A DNA stretch of 64,000 nt from Amycolatopsis balhimycina FH 1894. Lineage in GTDB: Bacteria > Actinomycetota > Actinomycetes > Mycobacteriales > Pseudonocardiaceae. The translations under genes were made by a program, and so were the position numbers. The stretch is taken from contig NZ_KB913037.1 of assembly GCF_000384295.1 (NCBI RefSeq), positions 1,841,975 to 1,905,974 of the forward strand. Direction: 5' to 3'. Position 1 is the stretch's first letter; every line of letters starts with the position of its first letter. A model generated the notes under the pieces. The model was not told where the DNA came from and did not search any database. It saw only the letters and a program-made list of their open reading frames with translations. This document shows, piece by piece, positions 40,967-47,849 of this stretch.

Positions 40967-41866
40967 CTAGCTACGTAAGTGACCGCGGATGAACCGGCCG
41001 GCTCGGTCGAGAGCCGCGGTACCTTCCTCCAGCACGGCAGCGAACGCCTGGAAGACATGCGGCACGTCGGGGACGACGTCCAGGATCACCGGCACGTTGT
41101 CGGCTGCGGCCCGGACCGCCAGGCGAGTGGCGTCGTCCAGCAGGACCTCGTTCGATCCCGCTTGGACAAGAAGCGGGGGCAGGCCGGCCAGGTCAGCGAA
41201 GACGGGGCTGACCCTCGGGTCGGCCGGATCGACGCCGGTGCCGATCAGGTAATCAGCGACCCTGGTGCGGATGGCCGCCGCGGTGATGTTCGGATCAGCG
41301 GTGGCTTTGGTGCGGAAGCTCTCCCCGCTTACCGTCAGGTCGGTCATCGGAGAGAACAGCACGGCTGCAGCCGGCTGCGCGAGCCCTGCCGATCGGATGG
41401 CCAGGAGTAGCTCGACCGCGAGGTTCCCGCCGGCCGACTCACCGGTCACGACGATGTTCGCCGCGCCTCCTTCGCGTTCGAGGAGGGCGCGGTAAGCGTT
41501 GACCGCGTCCTCGACGGCGGCGGGATAGGGGTTCTCCGGAGCCAGGCGGTAGTCGACCGTAACGATGCTCAGTCCGGCCAGGCGGGCCAGGCTCATGGCC
41601 AGGCCGACCGACCCGGTGGCCGAGCCGAGAGCGAACCCGCCGCCGTGCAGGTGGAAGAGCACTCCGGAGGCGTCCACGCCGGTCAGGTTTGCGAACACGA
41701 CGGGCACGCCACCGAGATCGCCGGTGGAGGTGCGGACATCGTCCGGCAAGGGGTGGGCAGTGAGCATTTGCTCCAGCAGGGATCGCTGGGTGTCGACGTC
41801 ACCGCCGAGATCGAAGTCTGCGTTCCGGAGGAGTTGGTGGATCGCTGTGCGCTGCTGTTTGCTCAT
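40967..41866 (-). CDS. Alpha/beta hydrolase of the hormone-sensitive-lipase type
   Basis: A 299-residue esterase. ATG 41866 (MSKQQRTAIHQLLRNADFDL) has AGGA upstream. The oxyanion motif is HGGGF (74-78), the nucleophile GESAGG (142-147, Ser144), the Asp in LVQAGSNEVLLDDATRLA and the His in DVPHVFQAF. This HSL (family IV) class cleaves short- to medium-chain esters in the cytoplasm. The region upstream (41867-41983) is AT-rich with a long inverted repeat, suggesting a repressible promoter. The convergent neighbour is LysR. Confidence 0.92.
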   Translation of the reverse strand: MSKQQRTAIHQLLRNADFDLGGDVDTQRSLLEQMLTAHPLPDDVRTSTGDLGGVPVVFANLTGVDASGVLFHLHGGGFALGSATGSVGLAMSLARLAGLSIVTVDYRLAPENPYPAAVEDAVNAYRALLEREGGAANIVVTGESAGGNLAVELLLAIRSAGLAQPAAAVLFSPMTDLTVSGESFRTKATADPNITAAAIRTRVADYLIGTGVDPADPRVSPVFADLAGLPPLLVQAGSNEVLLDDATRLAVRAAADNVPVILDVVPDVPHVFQAFAAVLEEGTAALDRAGRFIRGHLRS

Positions 41867-41929
41867 GATCGTTCCTGTCAGCAGGGGGTGATGGCGACGC
41901 CTACGGGCCGCTGCCACGCTACGATAGCG

Positions 41930-41957
41930 CTAACTAGATTGATGGTAAACTAGTTAG
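41930..41957. promoter_or_regulatory. 8-bp inverted repeat upstream of the HSL esterase
   Basis: CTAACTAG and CTAGTTAG (41930-41937, 41950-41957) are perfect inverted arms separated by 12 bp in an AT-rich island, followed by TTAGGACTAAGCTAA. The spacing suits a MarR- or TetR-type dimer. It lies between the esterase start and a degenerate MarR remnant; the MarR encoded there before decay may have been the original ligand-responsive repressor. Confidence 0.5.
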
Positions 41958-41973
41958 GACTAAGCTAACCTGA

Positions 41974-42063
41974 AGTCATGGCGTCAGTCAGGCTGTCGAT
42001 CGGCTTGAGAAGTCCGGCCTGCTGTCTCGCAGGCCGGATCCGGAGGACCGCCGCGCAGGCTGT
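41974..42063 (+). pseudogene. MarR-family winged-helix remnant
   Basis: The plus-strand frame encodes HGVSQAVDRLEKSGLLSRRP, then DPEDRRAGCP, the recognition helix and wing of a MarR repressor (SQAVDRLEKxGLLxRRPDPxDRR). It is closed upstream by TGA 41971 and has no start or flanking helices. It overlaps, on the other strand, the last ~20 codons of the TetR gene, so a deletion has joined the two. Confidence 0.6.
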
Positions 42064-42703
42064 CCACCATGATTTCGACCTCGCTGCGGTAGAGCAAGCC
42101 GGGATCGATCCCGGTGCCCACCGTGTGCCGGCCCAGTTCCAGGCTGATCAGTCCGTGCAGCCTGCTCCACCACACCAGGCCGAAGTGCAGCACGCCGGCC
42201 GGGTGGCCGCGCTGCGCCGGGCCGTCGTTCCAGCGGTGCAGCTGCGCGCGCAGCGGGGCCGGGATCGCCGCATCGGGGGGAGCACCGGCTTCGGCCACGA
42301 CGTCGAGGAGCACGTTCATGCTCTGCTGCGCGGCCGAGGCGACGCAGCCGTGGGGAGACTCGCAGGCCAGGCGATAGGCGTGCGGCTGGGCCAGCGCCCA
42401 CTCCCGGTACGCGACGGCGACCGCCCGCAGCCGCGACGCGGGAGTGGTGGCGCCCGCCGCGGCGGCTTCGAGGGTGCGGGCCAGCGCCAAGTACGTGTCG
42501 ACGGCCAGTTCGGTGAGCAGTTCGTCCCGGCCGGCGAAGTAGCGGTACAGCGCGGGGGCCGACATCGCCATGGTGCGCGCGATCGCGGCCAGCGACAGCG
42601 CCTCCGGTCCGCCCGCCCGCACCTGGGCCATGGCCGCTTCCTTGATCTCGGCGACGGTCCGGCGCCGGTACCGGTCACGTCGAGTCAGCTGCTGTTCGGG
42701 CAT
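41984..42703 (-). CDS. TetR-family transcriptional regulator
   Basis: A 239-residue TetR repressor. ATG 42703 (MPEQQLTRRDRYRRRTVAEI) has GAGG 8 nt upstream. The HTH is PEALSLAAIARTMAMSAPAL, then YRYFAGRDELLTELA; the C-terminal domain has PHAYRLACESPHG and LHFGLVWWSRLHGLISLELG (TetR_C_13/25 type). Its last ~20 residues are encoded by DNA that is a MarR remnant on the other strand, so the natural C-terminus is altered. Divergent from the MDR oxidoreductase operon, it is probably its repressor. Confidence 0.9.
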   Translation of the reverse strand: MPEQQLTRRDRYRRRTVAEIKEAAMAQVRAGGPEALSLAAIARTMAMSAPALYRYFAGRDELLTELAVDTYLALARTLEAAAAGATTPASRLRAVAVAYREWALAQPHAYRLACESPHGCVASAAQQSMNVLLDVVAEAGAPPDAAIPAPLRAQLHRWNDGPAQRGHPAGVLHFGLVWWSRLHGLISLELGRHTVGTGIDPGLLYRSEVEIMVDSLRGGPPDPACETAGRTSQADRQPD

Positions 42704-42730
42704 CACGGGAACCTCATTTCGCGTTATGGG

Positions 42731-42760
42731 TTGACTCAGTATGACATGTCGATGCATAGT
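42731..42760 (+). promoter_or_regulatory. Promoter and operator of the MDR/DUF998/SnoaL operon
   Basis: TTGACT (42731-42736), an 18-nt spacer and CATAGT (42755-42760) form a plausible -35/-10 pair. Inside the spacer lies the perfect 8-bp palindrome GACATGTC (42743-42750), and TATGAC and GGTCAT flank it. A TetR repressor bound here would block the operon; the divergent TetR gene starts 28 bp away. Confidence 0.5.
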
Positions 42761-42810
42761 TACGGTCATTAACAGAGCGACAAACCGTCGCCGAAGTCGA
42801 GGAGTCAGCC

Positions 42811-43869
42811 GTGACCGAGAACAACGCCACCACCGTCACCGAGGTGGTCCTGCCGGGCAAAGTCGAGCCGGCCGGCCTGCGACTGGTCCAGCGCACGCTG
42901 CCCGCCCCCGCGGCCGGCCAGGCCCTGGTCCGCGTCGAGTCGACCGCCGTGTCCGCCGCCGAGACCGGCATGCGGCGGGGCCGCTACGTGCCGCAGCCCC
43001 CGTTCCCGTTCGTGCCCGGCTACGACCTCGTCGGCGTCGTCGAGGCCGTCGGCCCCGGCGTGGACCGCGCCCTCCTCGGTCGCCGGGTCGCCGCGTTGAC
43101 CAAGACCGGCGGCTGGGCCACGGCGGTCCTCCTGACCGCCGCCGACCTGGTCGAGGTGCCCGACGGGATCGACGCGGACGACGCCGAGACGCTGATCGTC
43201 AACGGGCTGACCGCCTACCAGATGCTGCACCGCGTCGCGAAGGTGCAAGCAGGGCAGACCGTGCTCGTGCTGGGCGCGGGCGGCGGTGTGGGCACGATCC
43301 TGGTGCAACTCGCCCGCCACGCCGGCGCCCGGGTGATCGGCACCGCCAACCCGCGCCACCACGAGGCACTGCGCGCGATGGGCGTCGAGCCGGTCGACTA
43401 CCGCGATCCCGAGCTGGCCAAGAGGGTGCGGACGCTGGCCCCGGACGGGGTGGACGCCGTGTTCGACCACCTCGGCGGCGCGAGCATCGACACCTCGTAC
43501 CGGCTGCTCAACCGCACCGGAACGCTGGTCTCCTACAGCATCGCGAGCAAGATCGACGAGACCGGGCCCGTGCTGCCGGTCTTCCTCAAGCTGGTGGCGA
43601 AGCTGACGGCCTGGAACTACCTGCCCAACGGCAAGCACGCGAGCTTCTTCAACGTCTGGACCGGCGCGGGCAAGCCGGACTCGGCCAAGCGCACCGAGTT
43701 CCGGGCCCGGATCCGCACCGACCTCCTGCACGTCTTCGGCCTGCTGCGCGACGGCGTGCTCACCGCGAAGATCGCCGCCCGCTTCCCGCTGGCCGAGGCG
43801 GCCGCGGCCCTGGAGATGTCCGAAAGCTCCGGCCGGACCGCCGTCGGCAAGATCATCCTGGTGCCCTGA
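42811..43869 (+). CDS. Zinc-free MDR oxidoreductase (quinone oxidoreductase-like)
   Basis: A 352-residue medium-chain dehydrogenase/reductase. GTG 42811 has GAGGAG upstream. The N-terminal catalytic domain has ESTAVSAAETGMRRG and PFPFVPGYDLVGVVEAVGPG; the Rossmann motif is LVLGAGGGVGTILVQLARHA. It lacks the structural zinc cysteines and the typical catalytic Cys/His, as in QOR/zeta-crystallin enzymes that use NADPH to reduce quinones or enals. It heads an operon with DUF998 and SnoaL genes under the divergent TetR. Confidence 0.9.
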   Translation: MTENNATTVTEVVLPGKVEPAGLRLVQRTLPAPAAGQALVRVESTAVSAAETGMRRGRYVPQPPFPFVPGYDLVGVVEAVGPGVDRALLGRRVAALTKTGGWATAVLLTAADLVEVPDGIDADDAETLIVNGLTAYQMLHRVAKVQAGQTVLVLGAGGGVGTILVQLARHAGARVIGTANPRHHEALRAMGVEPVDYRDPELAKRVRTLAPDGVDAVFDHLGGASIDTSYRLLNRTGTLVSYSIASKIDETGPVLPVFLKLVAKLTAWNYLPNGKHASFFNVWTGAGKPDSAKRTEFRARIRTDLLHVFGLLRDGVLTAKIAARFPLAEAAAALEMSESSGRTAVGKIILVP

Positions 43870-43906
43870 GCATCCGTTCTTCCCTCTTCCAGCAAGGAAA
43901 ACGTCG

Positions 43907-44620
43907 ATGCACGACAGACCTGCCACCCGCCGCACCTCGGTCGCGCTCGCCGCCGCCGCGATCGCGCTGATACTGGGCGCGCTGGTGTTCCTCATCAGCG
44001 AAACCGTCGCCGCCGGCGCGTGGACCGCGCCGAGCTACAGCTACAGCGCCAACTTCGTGAGCGACCTGGGCAACCCGCAATGCGGCCCGTACGGCGGCCG
44101 GGTGGTTTGTTCCCCCTCCCACACCCTGATGAACACGGCGTTCGTCGTCCAGGGGCTCCTCGTCGGAGCCGCCTCCTGGCTGCTCGGGCGGGTCCTGCGC
44201 GACCGGTCCCGGGTTCTGGTGCGCGGCCTCGGCGTGGCCACCGCCGCGGGGTTCGCGCTGATCGGCATCGTGCACAGTTCGACGGCGACTTCGGCGGACG
44301 GCACGCTGTGGCTGCATTACCTCGGCGCCACGTCGGCCATCCTGGGCACCAACACCTTGGCCGTCCTCCTCGGCCGGCAGTGGCAACGGCTCCGGATCCC
44401 CGCGGCAGTGGGTCGCGCCGGGGTCGTCCTGGGCGGAGCCGGACTCGTCGCCGCGGTGACCTGGCTCGCGACCTTCACGCTCCTGCCGCCCGGCATCCTC
44501 GAACGCACTGCCATCTACACCTTCGTGCTGTGGCAGCTGCTCCTCGGCGGCTTCCTCCTGCACGTCACGCAGCCGGTGCGCCTGCTGCTCGAACGCTCTT
44601 CCGGCGCGCCGCGGCGCTAA
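43907..44620 (+). CDS. DUF998-family membrane protein
   Basis: A 237-residue integral membrane protein with six likely helices: VALAAAAIALILGALVFLIS, TLMNTAFVVQGLLVGAASWL, GVATAAGFALIGIVHSS, YLGATSAILGTNTLAVLLG, AGVVLGGAGLVAAVTWLATF and IYTFVLWQLLLGGFLLHV. An extracytoplasmic loop has NPQCGPYGGRVVCSPSHTL, with two cysteines that could pair. DUF998 proteins are uncharacterised. ATG 43907 has AAGGA upstream. Second gene of the TetR-controlled operon. Confidence 0.86.
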   Translation: MHDRPATRRTSVALAAAAIALILGALVFLISETVAAGAWTAPSYSYSANFVSDLGNPQCGPYGGRVVCSPSHTLMNTAFVVQGLLVGAASWLLGRVLRDRSRVLVRGLGVATAAGFALIGIVHSSTATSADGTLWLHYLGATSAILGTNTLAVLLGRQWQRLRIPAAVGRAGVVLGGAGLVAAVTWLATFTLLPPGILERTAIYTFVLWQLLLGGFLLHVTQPVRLLLERSSGAPRR

Positions 44621-44633
44621 CCGTCGTGCCAGT

Positions 44634-44672
44634 CCTTTCACCACTCCCTTTCACCACAATCCCTTTCACCAC
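44634..44672. repeat. Three direct repeats of CCTTTCACCAC between DUF998 and SnoaL genes
   Basis: CCTTTCACCAC occurs at 44634-44644, 44647-44657 and 44662-44672, at steps of 13 and 15 nt, in the 67-nt gap before the SnoaL gene. Being C/A-rich it could be a short expanded repeat or a protein- or RNA-binding array in the leader. The ATG follows 16 nt later. Confidence 0.6.
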
Positions 44673-44687
44673 AGTGAGGAAACCACC

Positions 44688-45197
44688 ATGAAGATCTCCG
44701 CAGTGAAGCGTGTCCTGGCCGTTCTCGCCGCCGCCGTTGCCGGTGTCACCGCCCTGAGCGGCAGCGCGTCCGCCGACCACCGCCAACCCGGGCACGGGCG
44801 TCCCGGCATCGTGGCGGCCTGGGCGTCGGCGTGGAGCGGCACCGACCCGCAGGCGCTGGCGAAGCTGTTCACCGCCGACGCCACCTACACCGACTTCGGC
44901 GTCAACGTGGTCTCGACGGGCCGGGACGGGGTCGCCTCCTGGAAGCAGCGCACCGACCTGTTGATCGCGAACGTGCACGTCACGGTCAAGGAGTCGTTCC
45001 GCGGCGGCGACCACATCGCGATCGAGACAGTCTACTCAGGACAGATCCACGGCGCGCCGGCACCGTTCGCGGTGCCCGCCACGACGATCCTCGAACTGCG
45101 GCAGGGCCTGATCGTCAGCGACCGGGACTACTACAGCCTCGCCACCCTGCTGGCCCAGTCCGGCCTGCCCGCCACCTGGACCCCGCCGACCGCCTGA
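44688..45197 (+). CDS. Secreted SnoaL/NTF2-like protein
   Basis: A 169-residue secreted protein: signal peptide MKISAVKRVLAVLAAAVAGV, then TALSGSASADH. The mature domain is NTF2/SnoaL-like: AWASAWSGTDPQALAKLFTA, DATYTDFGVNVV, HVTVKESFRGGDHIAIETVY and LRQGLIVSDRDYYSLATLL. The fold usually makes a small ligand-binding or isomerase cavity; here export suggests a binding role outside the cell. Last gene of the MDR-DUF998 operon; a strong terminator follows. Confidence 0.86.
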   Translation: MKISAVKRVLAVLAAAVAGVTALSGSASADHRQPGHGRPGIVAAWASAWSGTDPQALAKLFTADATYTDFGVNVVSTGRDGVASWKQRTDLLIANVHVTVKESFRGGDHIAIETVYSGQIHGAPAPFAVPATTILELRQGLIVSDRDYYSLATLLAQSGLPATWTPPTA

Positions 45198-45220
45198 CGC
45201 TCCGGACTGCGGTGCAGCTC

Positions 45221-45264
45221 GGTCATCAACGCTCGCCTGCCCGGTTCGGCGAGCGTTGATGACC
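45221..45264 (+). terminator. 17-bp perfect-stem terminator of the SnoaL operon
   Basis: GGTCATCAACGCTCGCC pairs exactly with GGCGAGCGTTGATGACC around a 10-nt loop, 23 nt past the SnoaL stop. The long perfect stem marks the end of the MDR-DUF998-SnoaL operon. Confidence 0.75.
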
Positions 45265-45366
45265 GTGAGGTCGAAGGAGCCGATCGAGGGCGCGGGCTAA
45301 CGCGCGCGACATTCAGCTCCTTGTTCGATTATTTGACGTCCATCGAAGCATCGCTTACCGTGACAA

Positions 45367-45385
45367 CTTGTGATAATTCGACAAG
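45367..45385. promoter_or_regulatory. Dyad upstream of the NmrA-like gene
   Basis: CTTGT...ACAAG with a 9-bp centre (gataattcg) lies in AT-rich DNA about 100 bp before the NmrA-like gene. TTGACG at about 45332 may be a -35 element. Candidate operator; the regulator is not identified. Confidence 0.35.
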
Positions 45386-45488
45386 CATCAAACGATATGT
45401 CGGCAGTGTGGCCACTCACCGTCGGAACGTTCGGATCCGTCCTGATCGAAGGAGACACCGTGCCGAGTACTTCCGGGGAGCCGACCCG

Positions 45489-46340
45489 ATGACCGGCGTA
45501 CTCGTGACCGGCGGCACCGGAAAAACCGGCCGCGAGCTGGTGAACCTGCTGCGCGACAGCGGCGTTCCGGTTCGAGTGGCCAGCCGCAACCCGGCCGCCG
45601 GCGACCCCGATGCGATCCGGTTCGACTGGAATGATCCGGCCACCCATCCGGCCGCGCTGAACGGACACGACCGGGTCTTCCTGGTGCCGCCGGTGCAGAG
45701 CGTGGACCCCATGCCTTTGGTGGGACCGTTCCTGACCGAGGCGCAGCGGCTCGGCGTCCGCAAGGTGGTACTCCTCGGCTCCGCCATCCCCCTCGCCCCC
45801 AAAGCACTGGACCTGGCCGGCCAGGTCGAGGCCCAGCCCGGCGGGGTCGTGCTGCGCGCGTCCGGGTTCATGCAGAACTTCGTGCCCCCGCACCCGCTGG
45901 GCCGGCGGATCCGGCGAGACGGTGAGATCCGCACCGCCGCCGGTGACGGCCGGGTGGCGTGGATCGATGCGCGCGACATCGCGGCAACCGCCGCCGCCCT
46001 GCTGTCCGATCTCGACGCCATCCCCGGCGATCAGCACGACTACCTGCTCACCGGCCCGCAGGCACTGAGCTACCCGGAGGCGGCAGCGATCATCACCGCC
46101 GTGACCGGACGGCCGGTCCGGGTAGTCCACGCCGGCGCGGACGAGCAGGCAGCCGACTTGCGGGCCGCGGGCATACCCGCGGAGTTCGCCACGATCCTCG
46201 CCGCCGCCGACGCCGGCGTCCTGGCCGGCCGGGAAGACGAGCTCAGCACCGCGGTGCTCGCCCTGACCGGCCGGCCGCCCCGCACTTTCACACAGTTCGT
46301 CCAAGAACACGCGGCCCGGTGGGCGACACCGGCCGCGTGA
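45489..46340 (+). CDS. NmrA-like NAD(P)-binding protein
   Basis: A 283-residue atypical SDR. ATG 45489 (MTGVLVTGGTGKTGRELVNL) has GGGGAG upstream; the frame is open further to 45321 but without start support. The NAD(P) motif is GGTGKTGRE (TGxTGxxG type), then NDPATHPAALNGHDRVFLVPP, VVLLGSAIPL and SGFMQNFVPPHPLG. The YxxxK active site of classical SDRs is absent, as in NmrA/azoreductase-like proteins that bind NADP as redox sensors or reduce quinones. No clear partner gene. Confidence 0.85.
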   Translation: MTGVLVTGGTGKTGRELVNLLRDSGVPVRVASRNPAAGDPDAIRFDWNDPATHPAALNGHDRVFLVPPVQSVDPMPLVGPFLTEAQRLGVRKVVLLGSAIPLAPKALDLAGQVEAQPGGVVLRASGFMQNFVPPHPLGRRIRRDGEIRTAAGDGRVAWIDARDIAATAAALLSDLDAIPGDQHDYLLTGPQALSYPEAAAIITAVTGRPVRVVHAGADEQAADLRAAGIPAEFATILAAADAGVLAGREDELSTAVLALTGRPPRTFTQFVQEHAARWATPAA

Positions 46341-46430
46341 ATCCAGGGAGCAACCTGCTGCTTTCACCGGCTTGGCTGCAAGCCAAGGCGATGTCGGGAA
46401 CCTGGGTCAACGTAGCCGGCCTGACCGGAG

Positions 46431-47783
46431 CTACCGGGTATGGACTGCCTCGTCACTGGTCGAGCCGGTTCGAACCGGCCCGCCTTTGGTCATGACACGC
46501 CACAGCATCGTGGGGCGCATGAGCGACGTCGGCGGATCGAGCAGAACCAGTACCCGCACGAGTTGCGCCGCCACCGTGCCGTCGCGGGTGGCGGCAGTGA
46601 ACATCCTGTTCATGAACGTCGCTTGCAGCTGCCTGACGGCGTTGCCGGATGCTTCCGGCGAATCGGCTCCGGCGGCCAGCTGCCAAGGGACCGCCACCAG
46701 GCGGGCTGCTGCCCGGAAGAACCGCCGGGGCAGGTCGTCGCGACCCTCTTCGAGGCAACGCCGCAGCGCGGATGCCTCCATCCCCGCCGCAGTCATTCCC
46801 TGCGCATACACCGGGTTCAAGCTGCACAGGGCGTCTCCGATCACGAGCAGGCCCTCCGGAAACCGCCGCAGGCGCTCATAGTGCCGCCACACCGCGGCCG
46901 GAAACCGGTAGGCCGCGGTCTCTCCCAGCGACTCACCGGCCAGTACCGCGTCGAGCACATCCGGCGGGGCCGCGGTGGCGAGGAAATCGGTGAAGCCGGG
47001 CTCGTCGGTCGGCGGCCTGTTCTCCGGCCCTGACCCGGTCAAGGTCACCATGTGCCGTCCGCCGTCCACGGCAAGGAGCAGGATGCCTCGTGGCGTGCCG
47101 TTGTCACCGCCGACCAAATGCCCGGCACGTTCGGCACCTGCCGGGGTGAGCCGGACCATCCGGCTGGCATACGTCACGTCGACCGGTACCCGATCCTCCT
47201 GCGGCCGCTCGTATCCGAGTTCCTCCAGCCAGGTCGGGCTGCGTCCGCTGCGGCCCATCGCGTCGACGACGAGATCGGCGGCCAGTGTTTCCTCGCTGCT
47301 GCTGGGTTCCTTCCGCATGATCCGCACGCCGGCGATCCGGGCTCGGGCGTCGTCGGCCACCACTCCGACGACGTCGGCGCCCAGGAGGAGGCGCACACCA
47401 TCGTGCGCACGCAGGCGCCGGCGCAGGTGATGCTCATAGAACGGCCGGGTCGCGTGGACCGACTTCGCTCCGATCGACACCTGGGGCAGTTCCTTCCCGG
47501 CGACGTGGAATCGGTACCCCGTCAGCAGATCGGCCAGGACAGCACCGTCGGCGGCCATCTCGCCCAGTATCCCGGGAAAGATCTCCTCGATCAGCTGGGC
47601 GCCCTTCGGCAGCAGGTTGTGGGCGTGCTTGCCCTGCGGTGCCCCACGCCGATCGGCGGCCGGCCCGGGTGCCGGGTCACGGTCGACGACCGTGACCTGC
47701 TCGTAGTACGACGTGAGGACGCCCGCCGTGACCAGGCCGGCAAACCCTCCACCCAAGACGACAGCGTGTCCGCTGCGCACCAT
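46431..47783 (-). CDS. FAD-dependent oxidoreductase/monooxygenase
   Basis: A 450-residue flavoprotein. ATG 47783 has GGAGGA upstream. FAD-binding motif AVVLGGGFAGLVTAGVL (GxGxxG), DG-type motif AADLVVDAMGRSGRS, and the second FAD motif VIGDALCSLNPVYAQGMTAA. The layout matches squalene-monooxygenase-like or halogenase-like actinobacterial flavoproteins (SE/UbiH group). It begins 66 bp behind the end of a STAND ATPase gene on the same strand. The substrate is unknown; a role in secondary metabolism is plausible. Confidence 0.88.
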   Translation of the reverse strand: MVRSGHAVVLGGGFAGLVTAGVLTSYYEQVTVVDRDPAPGPAADRRGAPQGKHAHNLLPKGAQLIEEIFPGILGEMAADGAVLADLLTGYRFHVAGKELPQVSIGAKSVHATRPFYEHHLRRRLRAHDGVRLLLGADVVGVVADDARARIAGVRIMRKEPSSSEETLAADLVVDAMGRSGRSPTWLEELGYERPQEDRVPVDVTYASRMVRLTPAGAERAGHLVGGDNGTPRGILLLAVDGGRHMVTLTGSGPENRPPTDEPGFTDFLATAAPPDVLDAVLAGESLGETAAYRFPAAVWRHYERLRRFPEGLLVIGDALCSLNPVYAQGMTAAGMEASALRRCLEEGRDDLPRRFFRAAARLVAVPWQLAAGADSPEASGNAVRQLQATFMNRMFTAATRDGTVAAQLVRVLVLLDPPTSLMRPTMLWRVMTKGGPVRTGSTSDEAVHTR

Positions 47784-47849
47784 TTCGTTCCTCCTCGGAC
47801 CGTTTCCGACGAGGCCGATGATCGGTCGGTGCGGTGGCCACGCGCCAGG

